A stretch of 43,497 nt of DNA from Prevotella sp. Its GTDB lineage: Bacteria; Bacteroidota; Bacteroidia; Bacteroidales; Bacteroidaceae. Positions 1 through 6,396 of the stretch are shown one piece after another. The stretch covers positions 1 to 43,497 of the forward strand of contig JAIKZG010000048.1 of assembly GCA_024682415.1 (NCBI GenBank), read 5' to 3'. Within the stretch, counting starts at the first letter, position 1. Each line of letters opens with the position of its first letter. Under the pieces are notes generated by a model. The model searched no databases and was not told the origin of the DNA. It was given only the letters and a program-made list of their open reading frames with translations. A program made the position numbers and the translations under genes.

Positions 1-218
1 CCGCCGTCGTCATACACCTTGAAGGTGGTGACGCCCGAAGGGATGGTGAGGTTGTCCGTGTCTGTCTTGGGCATGTTGATGTAGTAGCCGCCGTTGCCAT
101 CGCTGGTCAGCGTCCTGTCTGCTGCCCACGCCCCTTGTGCGAAGCCAAGGAGGGCGAGCATTGTGAGCAGCAGCCACCGCGTGGCCCTGCCCCTTGAAGT
201 TGAAATGTTATTCTTCAT
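1..218 (-). CDS. Secreted protein, N-terminal fragment (cut by window edge)
   Basis: Reading leftward from the ATG at 216-218 gives about 72 residues that run off the window. The first 33 residues are a Sec signal peptide: an Arg-rich start, a Leu-rich core (WLLLTMLALLGFA) and an AWA-A cleavage site. The mature part begins ADRTLTSDGNGGYYINMP and continues to LTIPSGVTTFKVYDDGG. The phrase 'IPSG..TFKVYDDGG' looks like the opening of CUB-like adhesion domains common in large secreted Prevotella and Fibrobacter proteins; that comparison is from memory. Only the 5' end is present, so length and function are unknown. The fragment is richer in GC than the sequence just upstream of it. No clean TAnnTTTG promoter lies immediately upstream. 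Confidence 0.7.
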   Translation of the reverse strand, partial: MKNNISTSRGRATRWLLLTMLALLGFAQGAWAADRTLTSDGNGGYYINMPKTDTDNLTIPSGVTTFKVYDDG

Positions 219-296
219 TGCTGTAAATGATTTATTATTTTATTGTTGTTTCTTCTCACAATTCCAACCCTTTCGCAAAAGGGCATAAAAACAATG

Positions 297-328
297 AGGC
301 TTTCCATGCACGAATGCATGGAAAGCCT
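297..328. terminator. 14-bp perfect inverted repeat, possible terminator or 5'-UTR hairpin
   Basis: Arms at 297-310 and 315-328 are perfectly complementary over 14 bp around a 4-base loop (CGAA). On the minus strand the stem is followed by CATTGTTTTTATG, a modest T-run, so it may end transcripts coming from the right (the small ORF at 385-546). No plus-strand gene enters it. It lies about 80 bp upstream of the secreted-protein start and could equally shape that leader. The rest of 219-384 holds nothing I can name. Confidence 0.45.
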
Positions 329-384
329 TATATTTACGCTGGCGCGCGCGATTTTTAATAGATGTGGTTCTCTCGCCTGCTCGA

Positions 385-546
385 CTATATGAGAGAGAGA
401 GTAACAAAATTCGACGGAATGTCAAAAGATTCCGTCACTTTTTGTTGCTTTATAGTGTTAAAATATGCTACTTGTCTTGAGGTCATGACTTCACCATTCA
501 ATTTCGAGATTGTTATCTCCGTGGTCAGAACCTTTATCTTTGCCAT
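385..546 (-). CDS. Possible small protein, 53 aa
   Basis: An ATG at 544-546 (minus strand) opens a 53-codon frame ending in TAG at 385-387. The N-terminus MAKIKVLTTEITISKLNGEV resembles the opening beta-strands of KilA-N/Bro-type proteins common in Bacteroidetes (MAKIxVxxTEITI...), but the rest does not continue into a recognisable KilA-N domain. It may be a decayed remnant, a small real gene, or chance. A TAACTTTGC -10-like element at 579-587 would start transcription about 30 bases upstream, which favours expression. The neighbouring DUF6261 gene on the same strand ends at 643, about 95 bases upstream of this start. A hairpin (413-420 with 429-436) lies inside the frame. Confidence 0.35.
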   Translation of the reverse strand: MAKIKVLTTEITISKLNGEVMTSRQVAYFNTIKQQKVTESFDIPSNFVTLSLI

Positions 547-578
547 TGCTGTATATCTTTATTTTTAGTTATCAGCAT

Positions 579-587
579 GCAAAGTTA
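579..587 (-). promoter_or_regulatory. Bacteroidetes-type -7 element (minus strand)
   Basis: The minus strand reads TAACTTTGC, an exact match to TAnnTTTGY. A TTTG at 604-607 lies only 16 bases upstream, closer than the usual 19-21, so the -33 element is weak. It would serve the small ORF at 385-546 and perhaps the secreted protein further left through a long leader. Confidence 0.4.
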
Positions 588-642
588 CGTAAAATAAATC
601 AAACAAAGGTGAATAATTTATTGTTAATATTAATATTCATAA

Positions 643-1389
643 TTATTCTTCCGCTTCTCCCTCTTTCTTCTTCGCGAAGGCGGCGCGGATGGCAGCGATA
701 CGCGTGCGCTCACTGTTGAAATGCTTGATTACGTCGTTGATATTCTCAATCTCTTGGCGCAAGGTGGCGCTGTCTTCGGTGTAAGCATAAATCTCAATCG
801 CTTCAACGTAATCTTTGTATGCCTTGTCGGAAGCAGCACGGGTGTTAGCCATGGAGTTAAGACGGCGGTTCTCCTTTTCTTTTATTATGTTGTGCTGTTC
901 GTCACCGCATTTGGAATTAGCCTCTTTAAGCGTGTTATAGAGCTTAGACAGCCCCAACAGACGGATGGCGCTCTGCTCCTCATCTCTCGACAGGTATAGG
1001 CACAGAATGTTGATGTTGCTGATGCGCTCAGCGGAACTGCTCTTATCGTCGAAAGGATTCTTTTTAAACACTTTAAGTAATTTTTTCGCAGCTTGTGATT
1101 CCTCTTTCAGCGAGGTGCGCGCGTAGGCTCTGACGATGGCTTTCATAGACATGGCATTGTCGTACTGAATGTCGTCGAACTCGTTTTTATTCCTCACATG
1201 ATCACTCTTCCTGTCGGTAAACAGAGTCATTGTTTCGTTTTCAAAGGCAAGGTTGAATGCTTTTGCTTCTTTTTCAAATCTTTTTATTTTTTTCTGCGAG
1301 CCAAGGACGTAGTTATTGAAGTCGTACATGAAATCGTAGTGGTCGTCGTTGCTTAGACGTGATAAATATATGCTGTTCACCTTTTCCAT
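643..1389 (-). CDS. DUF6261-type hypothetical protein
   Basis: A 248-residue soluble, highly charged, predicted all-helical protein with no signal peptide or membrane segment. The N-terminus (MEKVNSIYLSRLSNDDHYDFMYDF) and overall size fit the Bacteroidetes family of unknown function DUF6261 as I remember it. The C-terminal third (from about residue 160) is coiled-coil-like and ends in a run of Lys and Glu. No catalytic motif is visible. The gene stands alone: the next minus-strand gene upstream is the metal ATPase, ending at 2183, with two tandem-repeat arrays in between. The promoter at 1395-1426 puts the predicted transcript start almost on the ATG. An alternative start is Met21. Function unknown. 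Confidence 0.75.
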   Translation of the reverse strand: MEKVNSIYLSRLSNDDHYDFMYDFNNYVLGSQKKIKRFEKEAKAFNLAFENETMTLFTDRKSDHVRNKNEFDDIQYDNAMSMKAIVRAYARTSLKEESQAAKKLLKVFKKNPFDDKSSSAERISNINILCLYLSRDEEQSAIRLLGLSKLYNTLKEANSKCGDEQHNIIKEKENRRLNSMANTRAASDKAYKDYVEAIEIYAYTEDSATLRQEIENINDVIKHFNSERTRIAAIRAAFAKKKEGEAEE

Positions 1390-1394
1390 AGCTG

Positions 1395-1426
1395 CAAAAT
1401 TAGCGTAAAAGAATAAATTCTACAAA
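1395..1426 (-). promoter_or_regulatory. Promoter of the DUF6261 gene
   Basis: On the minus strand TTTG (1423-1426) is followed after 20 bases by TAATTTTG (1395-1402), matching both halves of the Bacteroidetes sigma factor consensus at the right spacing. The expected start point, about 6-7 bases past the -7 element, falls at about 1388-1390, on the start codon at 1387-1389. Confidence 0.6.
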
Positions 1427-1445
1427 GCGCAAACGGTAAATTTTA

Positions 1446-1546
1446 GTGCTCATTGGTAAATCCACAAGACAAAGTGCATGAGATTATGTGCTCATTGGTA
1501 AATCATCAATGTGAAGTGAATGAGATTATGTGCTCATTGGTAAATC
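1446..1546. repeat. Tandem repeat array 1, 42-bp period, three copies
   Basis: The 17-base core GTGCTCATTGGTAAATC is identical at 1446-1462, 1488-1504 and 1530-1546, spaced exactly 42 bp. Between copies 1-2 and 2-3 the last part of the unit (TGAGATTAT) is also kept, while the middle is diverged. The third unit decays after its core. A partial relative (ACGGTAAAT) sits just to the left at about 1434-1442. The period is a multiple of three, so frames stay open across it (for example 1453-1677, plus), but I see no sign of a real gene. The array starts about 20 bp upstream of the -33 element of the DUF6261 promoter. From 1547 to 1814 I find no convincing gene. Confidence 0.85.
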
Positions 1547-1814
1547 CGCGCAGCAATGCCCATCTGAATGTTGTTTCGTTGAGTGCGCACGCATGCAATC
1601 GCTATGTTTATAATAAAACATTGGTAATTCTGCGCAACTTTCGTTATCTGCGAAAAACATTCAATGTATTTCAATGAAGTTCTCACTATCTTTGAATAAG
1701 ATTATTGCTATTTCTATGGAGAAATCGTTATATCAATATTCTCCGATTGTCATTTCCACGCTGATTGCTTTATCTGAAGAAGTGCTTGTCATGTTTGCTG
1801 CAACGCATTTTTTG

Positions 1815-2034
1815 TTTGGAGCATTCCAAAATAAATGAGAAATCATTCGGAGTGATTTTGGAGAAAAGAAAAATGATTGTGAAACTTTTCAGAACTATTT
1901 CGGAGTACTCCGAAATGTGTGAGAAATCGTGCAGAGAAAGTTTGGAATGCTCCAAAATAACCGTGAAATCGTTCAGAGCTATTTCGGACAATTCCAAACT
2001 GTATCAGAAAACGTTCAGAGGCAATTCGGCGCAG
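1815..2034. repeat. Tandem repeat array 2, 42-bp period, five copies plus a partial
   Basis: Units begin at 1815, 1857, 1899, 1941 and 1983, with a partial sixth at 2025, all exactly 42 bp apart. Four of them open with a dyad: TTTGGAGCATTCCAAA (1815), TTCGGAGTACTCCGAA (1899), TTTGGAATGCTCCAAA (1941) and TTCGGACAATTCCAAA (1983). Each dyad is followed by a conserved GAGAAATCGTTCAGAG-like stretch; the unit at 1857 keeps only the left arm. One base pair of the dyad changes on both sides together (T-A in 1815 and 1941, C-G in 1899). Because 42 is 3x14, frames stay open in several registers on both strands and encode 14-residue degenerate repeats. Confidence 0.85.
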
Positions 2035-2046
2035 TGAAAAACTCAT
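1843..2046 (-). CDS. Possible small repeat protein, 67 aa, encoded by array 2
   Basis: ATG at 2044-2046 opens a 67-residue minus-strand frame across repeat array 2. The product is made of 14-residue degenerate units of the form F-G-[AV]-[FL]-[RQ]-N-x-[SF]-[SE]-[ARK]-F-x-x-[HY], rich in Phe, Ser, Arg and Asn. Support for expression is the good promoter at 2127-2157 with a leader of about 75 bases. Against it, other frames are open on both strands across the same array (1765-2037 plus from TTG, 1770-1997 minus), as expected for any 42-bp tandem array. No domain is recognised. The array may instead act as DNA or RNA. Confidence 0.3.
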   Translation of the reverse strand: MSFSLRRIASERFLIQFGIVRNSSERFHGYFGAFQTFSARFLTHFGVLRNSSEKFHNHFSFLQNHSE

Positions 2047-2062
2047 GTGAAACGAGTTTTTC
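2036..2062. terminator. 9-bp A/T-rich hairpin at the end of array 2
   Basis: GAAAAACTC (2036-2044) and GAGTTTTTC (2054-2062) are perfect inverted repeats around a 9-base loop. The T-run lies within the distal arm in either direction, so it could terminate both ways. It is about 120 bases past the stop of the metal ATPase gene, and its left arm overlaps the first codons of the possible repeat protein. Confidence 0.4.
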
Positions 2063-2126
2063 TATAGAAAATATATCCCTCGTCGCTTCTTGATAATCAG
2101 AATGTTAGCTCCGATTTCTCACACTG

Positions 2127-2157
2127 CAAATATACAAAATTTCGTGCTATCTCGCAA
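2127..2157 (-). promoter_or_regulatory. Promoter reading into repeat array 2
   Basis: On the minus strand TTG (2155-2157) is followed after 20 bases by TATATTTG (2127-2134), a full match to the Bacteroidetes consensus. It lies just beyond the stop codon of the metal ATPase (2183) and points away from that gene into the 42-bp repeats, so it marks a separate transcript. Confidence 0.5.
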
Positions 2158-2182
2158 CAGACTTACTAAACATTTTCCGTGC

Positions 2183-4087
2183 TTATTTCTTTATCAAAAT
2201 GCGCATGGAATTGAGCACTGCGAGGAGGGTAACGCCAGTATCGGCAAAGACCGCAGCCCACAGACTTGCGATGTCGAAAATGCCAAGAACCATCACAAGC
2301 AGCTTTACGCCTATGGCAAACGCAATGTTTTGAACCACTATCGTGCGAGTGCGCTTGGCTATCTCGATAGCTTTTGCCACCTTCGACGGCTGGTCGGTTT
2401 CTATCACGATGTCTGCCGTCTCTATCGCCATGTCGCTGCCAATCGCGCCCATTGCTATGCCCACATCGCTCAGGGCAAGCACCGGAGCGTCGTTTATGCC
2501 GTCGCCCACGAAAGCCACCTTTCTGCCTTCCGCCTTTAGCTTCTCAATGTGGCTCACCTTGTCCTGCGGAAGCAAATCGCCATAACCACAGCTCACCCCT
2601 ATCTCACGCGCGATATAGTCTACGGTGCTCTGTCTGTCGCCCGATAATATCTCAGTGTTGGCGTTGATATTTGCGATAGCCGTTTTAGCGTCTTCTTTCA
2701 GAGTGTCGGCAAGCGAAATCATGCCGATATATTTACCGCTGCGTGCCACTACCACTGTAGTGTTTTCCACAGCGTTGAGGCTTTCGGGGTAAGCAATGCC
2801 ACGTTTGTCGAGCAGCCTTGTAGTGCCCACAAGCCATTCACCCTTCTGCAAGCCATAGCCGGCGATGTCTTTCACGTCAATAGCCACCTCTTTGTTATCA
2901 TCGCTCGCAAGACTTTTGATAAGAGCTTTGGCTATAGGGTGATTGCTCGTGCGCTCAATGCTCACCACCATATTTATGTCTTCCTCGCTCAGTCCTTCCG
3001 TCTTAACCACGGCAAATTCGCCTGTGGAAAGCGTTCCTGTCTTGTCGAACACCACAGTGTCTACATTGGCGATGGCGTCGATGTAGTTGCCGCCCTTAAA
3101 GAGTATGCCATGACGTGACGCTGCTCCTATGCCTGCGAAATAGCCCAGCGGAATGCTGATTACCAATGCGCAAGGGCACGAGATAACAAGGAATACCAAC
3201 GCCCTGTGCAGCCACTCGCTGAACACATAGCCATGGGGCATTATGCTCGTGAGAATCGACACGAGATAAGACTCCGAGCAGTCAGCATTAGCCATGAAAA
3301 GTGAGAGCAGCCACGGAATGAGCACCACCATCGCCGCGAGAATCACCACTGTGGGGGTATATACATGGGCAAACTTGGAAACGAACAGCTCCGTGGGGGC
3401 TTTTCTCTCGCTTGCGCTTTCCACCATTTTCAATATGCGTGATATGGCAGAATCGCCTGCCGTGCGGCTCACCTTTATGCGTATGGTGCTGTCGGTGGAA
3501 ATCATTCCGGCGAGCACTTCTCCGCTTTTCTCAATAACGCGAGGCATGGATTCTCCTGTCAGCGCTGCCGTGTTGAACGAAGCGTCAGCGGAAAGCAGAT
3601 TGCCGTCGAGCGGAACTCTTTCGCCAGCCTTCACCTCTATCGTGTCGCCCACGTTAATCTCTTCTGGGCGCTTTTCTATCGTCTTATCTCCGCTTACAAG
3701 CATTGCCTTATCGGGACGCAAGGCGGCAAGACTCTTTATATTGTCGCGTGCCCTGTCCACGGCTTTGTCTTGAAAGTATTCGCCTATGCAGTAGAGCATC
3801 ATCACAGCCACAGCCTCAGGATACTCGCCAATGGCGAAAGCTCCTATCGCAGCTATGCCCATGAGTATATGCTCGGATGTGAACTCGCCCTCCATCACTT
3901 CCTTCGCTCCGCATATTATCACCGGAGCGCCTACGGGAATGAATGTTATGGCATACCACGCGAGCCTGATTATCTCATTATTGAATAACGATGCGTCTAA
4001 TCCATCGGCAACGAGTCCCACGACGAACATTATCGCCGACAGGATAATAAGTTTTGGAGACATCTCCATTTCATGTTCTTCTTCCAT
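2183..4087 (-). CDS. zntA: Heavy-metal P1B-type ATPase (Zn2+/Cd2+/Pb2+ efflux)
   Basis: A 634-residue inner-membrane pump that uses ATP to expel divalent soft metals. All core motifs are present: TGES in the actuator domain (177-180), the CPC metal-binding motif in the membrane (304-306), the phosphorylated Asp348 in DKTGT, the HP pair of the nucleotide domain (383-384) and GDGINDAP (528-535). Lys595 and Asp616 in the last two membrane helices match the K and D that mark the Zn/Cd subgroup rather than the Cu pumps. The N-terminus starts with Glu/His/Met residues (MEEEHEMEM) and then membrane helices; the usual cytoplasmic HMA metal-binding domain is missing, so the protein is shorter than E. 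coli ZntA. It is a single-gene unit with a dyad overlapping its promoter. The exact metal cannot be read from sequence; the symbol is by family. Confidence 0.9.
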   Translation of the reverse strand: MEEEHEMEMSPKLIILSAIMFVVGLVADGLDASLFNNEIIRLAWYAITFIPVGAPVIICGAKEVMEGEFTSEHILMGIAAIGAFAIGEYPEAVAVMMLYCIGEYFQDKAVDRARDNIKSLAALRPDKAMLVSGDKTIEKRPEEINVGDTIEVKAGERVPLDGNLLSADASFNTAALTGESMPRVIEKSGEVLAGMISTDSTIRIKVSRTAGDSAISRILKMVESASERKAPTELFVSKFAHVYTPTVVILAAMVVLIPWLLSLFMANADCSESYLVSILTSIMPHGYVFSEWLHRALVFLVISCPCALVISIPLGYFAGIGAASRHGILFKGGNYIDAIANVDTVVFDKTGTLSTGEFAVVKTEGLSEEDINMVVSIERTSNHPIAKALIKSLASDDNKEVAIDVKDIAGYGLQKGEWLVGTTRLLDKRGIAYPESLNAVENTTVVVARSGKYIGMISLADTLKEDAKTAIANINANTEILSGDRQSTVDYIAREIGVSCGYGDLLPQDKVSHIEKLKAEGRKVAFVGDGINDAPVLALSDVGIAMGAIGSDMAIETADIVIETDQPSKVAKAIEIAKRTRTIVVQNIAFAIGVKLLVMVLGIFDIASLWAAVFADTGVTLLAVLNSMRILIKK

Positions 4088-4117
4088 CTCTATAAATCGT
4101 TTTGTTTCTATTCGTCG

Positions 4118-4153
4118 GCAAAGTTAGGAAGAAAAGGCTGCAACTCGGTTGCA
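4118..4153 (-). promoter_or_regulatory. Promoter with dyad operator candidate for the metal ATPase
   Basis: The minus strand has TAACTTTGC (4118-4126), a -7 element about 30 bases from the start codon. A perfect 6-3-6 dyad, TGCAAC-tcg-GTTGCA (4139-4153), lies 13-27 bases upstream of the TA, across the spacer and -33 region. No TTG has ideal spacing; CAA triplets on the plus strand at 4141 and 4152 are part of the dyad. A repressor bound there would block transcription, which suits metal-controlled expression, but the regulator is not in this window. Confidence 0.45.
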
Positions 4154-4193
4154 ATGATGCGGAGGCGCGCATTGTCCACGCAAGATAAGGGCA

Positions 4194-4232
4194 TAAAAAA
4201 AGCGTATCGATGAAAAATGTCATCAATACGCT
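4194..4232 (-). terminator. Terminator of the glsA-glsB operon
   Basis: Arms 4201-4213 and 4220-4232 pair over 13 bp with one mismatch around a 6-base loop. On the minus strand the stem is followed directly by a run of seven T's (complement of 4194-4200). It sits about 30 bases past the glsB stop at 4262. Confidence 0.85.
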
Positions 4233-4261
4233 CAAAAAGTTATAAAATGAATTTTGAATCT

Positions 4262-5257
4262 TTATTCCTTTTCCTTGTAGATTATCTTGTTGGCTCCCGA
4301 TGTAATCTTCAGAGCCTCAGGGTGCTCCTTTATGAAGCTGTCGATATGGCGAATGCGCTTATCCTCCAATATCTCGTTGATAGCGATGAGAATACCTGTC
4401 TCCTCCACGTCGCCGAAGCCGTCGTTGATGGCAGTTCCGAAGAGCTTCATCGTAGGGCTTAGGCTCATGTAGGCATTCACCAATGGCGGAATGTTGTAGC
4501 CCAACGCTCTGATTTCATGGTTAAGTATTCTGTAATCCTCCTTGAAGCTGTTCTTGCAGAAAATCTGCTCCAGCTCTTTCGGGTCGGTCTCTATCTTCAA
4601 TGGGTTAATAGGCACGATGAGATTTTCCTTATCGTCGAAATGCTTCTTTAGGAAATAGAGAATCATGTCGCGTCCCTTGCGGATGTAAGAAGGATACATC
4701 GTCATCTTGCCGTAAAAGTATTTCAAATCAGGGTTGATGACGGTGAGCGCGCCGAGTCCGTCCCACAGGTTGTCGAGTGCGAAGATACTTTTTGTGTTCT
4801 TGCGCACGTTCTGGTATTCCAGTGTTACGAAAGAGCGTCCCAGCTCCACCGTGTAAGGCATATATTCTTTTAGGAATTTGTCGGAGAATTTAAACATGTG
4901 ACTTGTGGCGAGGATAGGCTGTCCTTTCTCGTCGAGTTTCCAGTCGCGACCTAACTGATAGCGATAGCCACCGATAATTTCTTCTGCTTCGGGATTCCAC
5001 ACGATAAGCTGCTTGTAGCAGTTGTCGCATGTGTCGAATTCATCAATATCCATCGACTTGCCTGTGCCGCCTCCTGCCGTGCGGAAAGCGATTTCGCGCA
5101 GACGACCTATCTCGCGCATCATGTTAGGAGCGTTGTGAGCGTCAATGATGTAAATCTCATTGTTGCTCTTGTTGGTCATTCTGAGCTTTCTCTCGGGAGT
5201 AAGTTCTTGCTTGAGCAGCTGCTTGTCGACAGGTTGGATTATTTCTTCTTCCATCAT
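4262..5257 (-). CDS. glsB: Glycine-lipid N-acyltransferase GlsB (GNAT-fold, OlsB-like)
   Basis: This 331-residue cytoplasmic protein matches the hemolysin/OlsB-like acyl-ACP N-acyltransferase family. In Bacteroides thetaiotaomicron GlsB makes the first step of glycine lipids, attaching a 3-hydroxy fatty acid to the glycine amino group. Features seen: the IGRLREIAFRTAGGGTG segment near residues 50-66, EIIGGYRYQLGRD near 92-104 and TVELGRSFV near 136-144, all typical of this acyltransferase group. Its start ATG overlaps the TGA stop of glsA (ATGA), so the two are translationally coupled in the order glsA then glsB. The pairing with glsA and the position beside the dcw cluster match what I recall of B. 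thetaiotaomicron. I am confident of the family; the substrate is inferred from the pair. Confidence 0.85.
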   Translation of the reverse strand: MMEEEIIQPVDKQLLKQELTPERKLRMTNKSNNEIYIIDAHNAPNMMREIGRLREIAFRTAGGGTGKSMDIDEFDTCDNCYKQLIVWNPEAEEIIGGYRYQLGRDWKLDEKGQPILATSHMFKFSDKFLKEYMPYTVELGRSFVTLEYQNVRKNTKSIFALDNLWDGLGALTVINPDLKYFYGKMTMYPSYIRKGRDMILYFLKKHFDDKENLIVPINPLKIETDPKELEQIFCKNSFKEDYRILNHEIRALGYNIPPLVNAYMSLSPTMKLFGTAINDGFGDVEETGILIAINEILEDKRIRHIDSFIKEHPEALKITSGANKIIYKEKE

Positions 5258-6081
5258 AATGTATATACAATGTCTTCTACATATTTAGCCCATTCTTTCG
5301 GCGTGCGACTCTTGTCGAATGTCTGCCAAGGAATAGGTTTGCCTATTGCCACACGGAAAGATTTATGCTGATTCTTGTACATCTCGTCTACAAGGAAGAG
5401 CATCGCTATATTGAATTTTATGTGCAGCATTTTGCATATGTTAGCCAAACGGTAGAAAAAGTCGGAGTTGCGACCACCGAAATGGATAGGCACAACGTCG
5501 CGCTGATATTCTACGCTTTTGGTAATAAATGTTTTCGTCCAGGGAATATCGTGCACCTCACCGTTGATTTTGCGTGAGCAAAGGCCGGCAGGGAACATCA
5601 GAATGTGATTGTCGCCCTGAAATCCCTTCTCCACCATGAGAGGGAAGTTGCGACTTTGGCTGCCTGTCTTGTTGATACCTATGCTTACAGGGGCAAGACC
5701 AGGCAAATTGAGCAAAAGATCATTGACAAGATAGCGGAATTTGCCATCGTAGTGCTTTCCGATAATCGAGCCGAGCGCTACGCCGTCGGCACCGCCTGTA
5801 GGGTGATTGGAAGCAAAGGTGTAAAACTTTCCGTCGTTCTTGTCGGGCAGATTTTCCAATCCTTCAATGTGAAGATCCATATCCAGGTATTTCACGCATG
5901 AATTCAGCCACTCTGTGCCTTTTTCATCGAGGTGTTCGCCTAAGAATCTGTTCACTTCGTCTTCATGGATGATATGTTTCAACCAGTTCACCATGAAGCG
6001 TGGCACAAAACGGGCTTTATCGCCCATCTTGCTTTTTAGGATCTTATCAATGTCGATTGTTTTTTCTATATTTTCACTCAT
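5254..6081 (-). CDS. glsA: Glycine-lipid O-acyltransferase GlsA (PlsC-like)
   Basis: With the start chosen at 6081 this is a 275-residue lysophospholipid-acyltransferase-like protein. It carries the block NHPTGGADG (residues 92-100; His93 is the expected catalytic base), a FPAG acceptor-binding motif (163-166) and a WTKTFI segment. In Bacteroides GlsA adds the second fatty acid to the hydroxyl of the N-acyl glycine made by GlsB. The open frame extends upstream to 6210, but a promoter at 6135-6143 would start transcription near 6128, inside that extension, so Met at 6081 (MSENIEKTIDIDK) or 6093 is the likely start. It is the first gene of a two-gene operon with glsB and is transcribed divergently from mraZ. 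Confidence 0.85.
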   Translation of the reverse strand: MSENIEKTIDIDKILKSKMGDKARFVPRFMVNWLKHIIHEDEVNRFLGEHLDEKGTEWLNSCVKYLDMDLHIEGLENLPDKNDGKFYTFASNHPTGGADGVALGSIIGKHYDGKFRYLVNDLLLNLPGLAPVSIGINKTGSQSRNFPLMVEKGFQGDNHILMFPAGLCSRKINGEVHDIPWTKTFITKSVEYQRDVVPIHFGGRNSDFFYRLANICKMLHIKFNIAMLFLVDEMYKNQHKSFRVAIGKPIPWQTFDKSRTPKEWAKYVEDIVYTL

Positions 6082-6134
6082 ATTCAATATCATCAAATCA
6101 ACATTTTCGCGGTTGATTTGGCAATTATCACATT

Positions 6135-6143
6135 GCAAAAATA
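6135..6143 (-). promoter_or_regulatory. Promoter -7 element of glsA-glsB
   Basis: Minus strand TATTTTTGC matches TAnnTTTGY exactly. No clear TTG lies about 20 bases upstream. The expected leader is about 47 bases to the ATG at 6081. It argues against the longer upstream start of glsA. The 315-bp divergent stretch 6082-6396 otherwise holds the mraZ control region. Confidence 0.5.
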
Positions 6144-6312
6144 GCATAAGTTTTTTTAAAAAGGCATTTTTCAGATAAAAAACTGCAATTTTTAATGGTT
6201 TTCGCGCCACTTTCAGAACTGATTAATACTGAATGGCATAGTTGCGCTTTCAATGTGCGTGGAGGTGTGCGCGCATTGCAAATTGAGGTCGATTATGAAA
6301 TTTGAAAAAATG

Positions 6313-6337
6313 TGGGGAAAAGTGGGGCGATATGGTG
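6313..6337 (+). promoter_or_regulatory. MraZ-binding repeats (candidate operator)
   Basis: Three five-base repeats lie 10 bp apart: TGGGG (6313-6317), TGGGG (6323-6327) and TGGTG (6333-6337), each pair separated by 5 bases. MraZ of E. coli and others represses its own dcw promoter by binding TGGGN repeats with 5-base spacers, so both sequence and spacing fit. The repeats end about 20 bases before the -7 element at 6358, over the expected -33 region, as needed for repression. mraZ itself starts 60 bases further on. Confidence 0.65.
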
Positions 6338-6357
6338 GAGATATGATATAATTTGTG

Positions 6358-6365
6358 TATCTTTG
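6358..6365 (+). promoter_or_regulatory. dcw cluster promoter -7 element
   Basis: TATCTTTG matches TAnnTTTG, giving a start near 6372 and a 25-base leader before the mraZ ATG at 6397. The -33 position is occupied by the last of the TGGGN-type repeats and has no good TTG. Confidence 0.55.
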
Positions 6366-6396
6366 AAGCCGAAATATATTATTAAATAGGTAGTAG

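Noticed and set aside
478..493. 16-bp near-palindrome TGAGGTCATGACTTCA
   Set aside because: It lies inside the small ORF and not at a promoter; one pair is mismatched, and a single short palindrome is expected by chance.
1453..1677. 74-codon plus-strand frame over repeat array 1
   Set aside because: A 42-bp tandem repeat keeps a frame open by itself; no promoter or recognisable protein feature supports coding.
1716..1838. 40-codon plus-strand frame (MEKSLYQYSP...) with a TATCTTTG element at 1687-1694
   Set aside because: The -7 match is good, but there is no -33 element, the frame runs into repeat array 2 to end, and no homologue is recalled. Left out as too weak.
2343..2667. Plus-strand frames within the metal-ATPase region
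   Set aside because: They are shadows of the minus-strand ATPase gene, which has all catalytic motifs.
6082..6210. 43-residue N-terminal extension of GlsA
   Set aside because: A consensus -7 element lies inside it and the residues do not belong to the acyltransferase fold; the start at 6081 is preferred.
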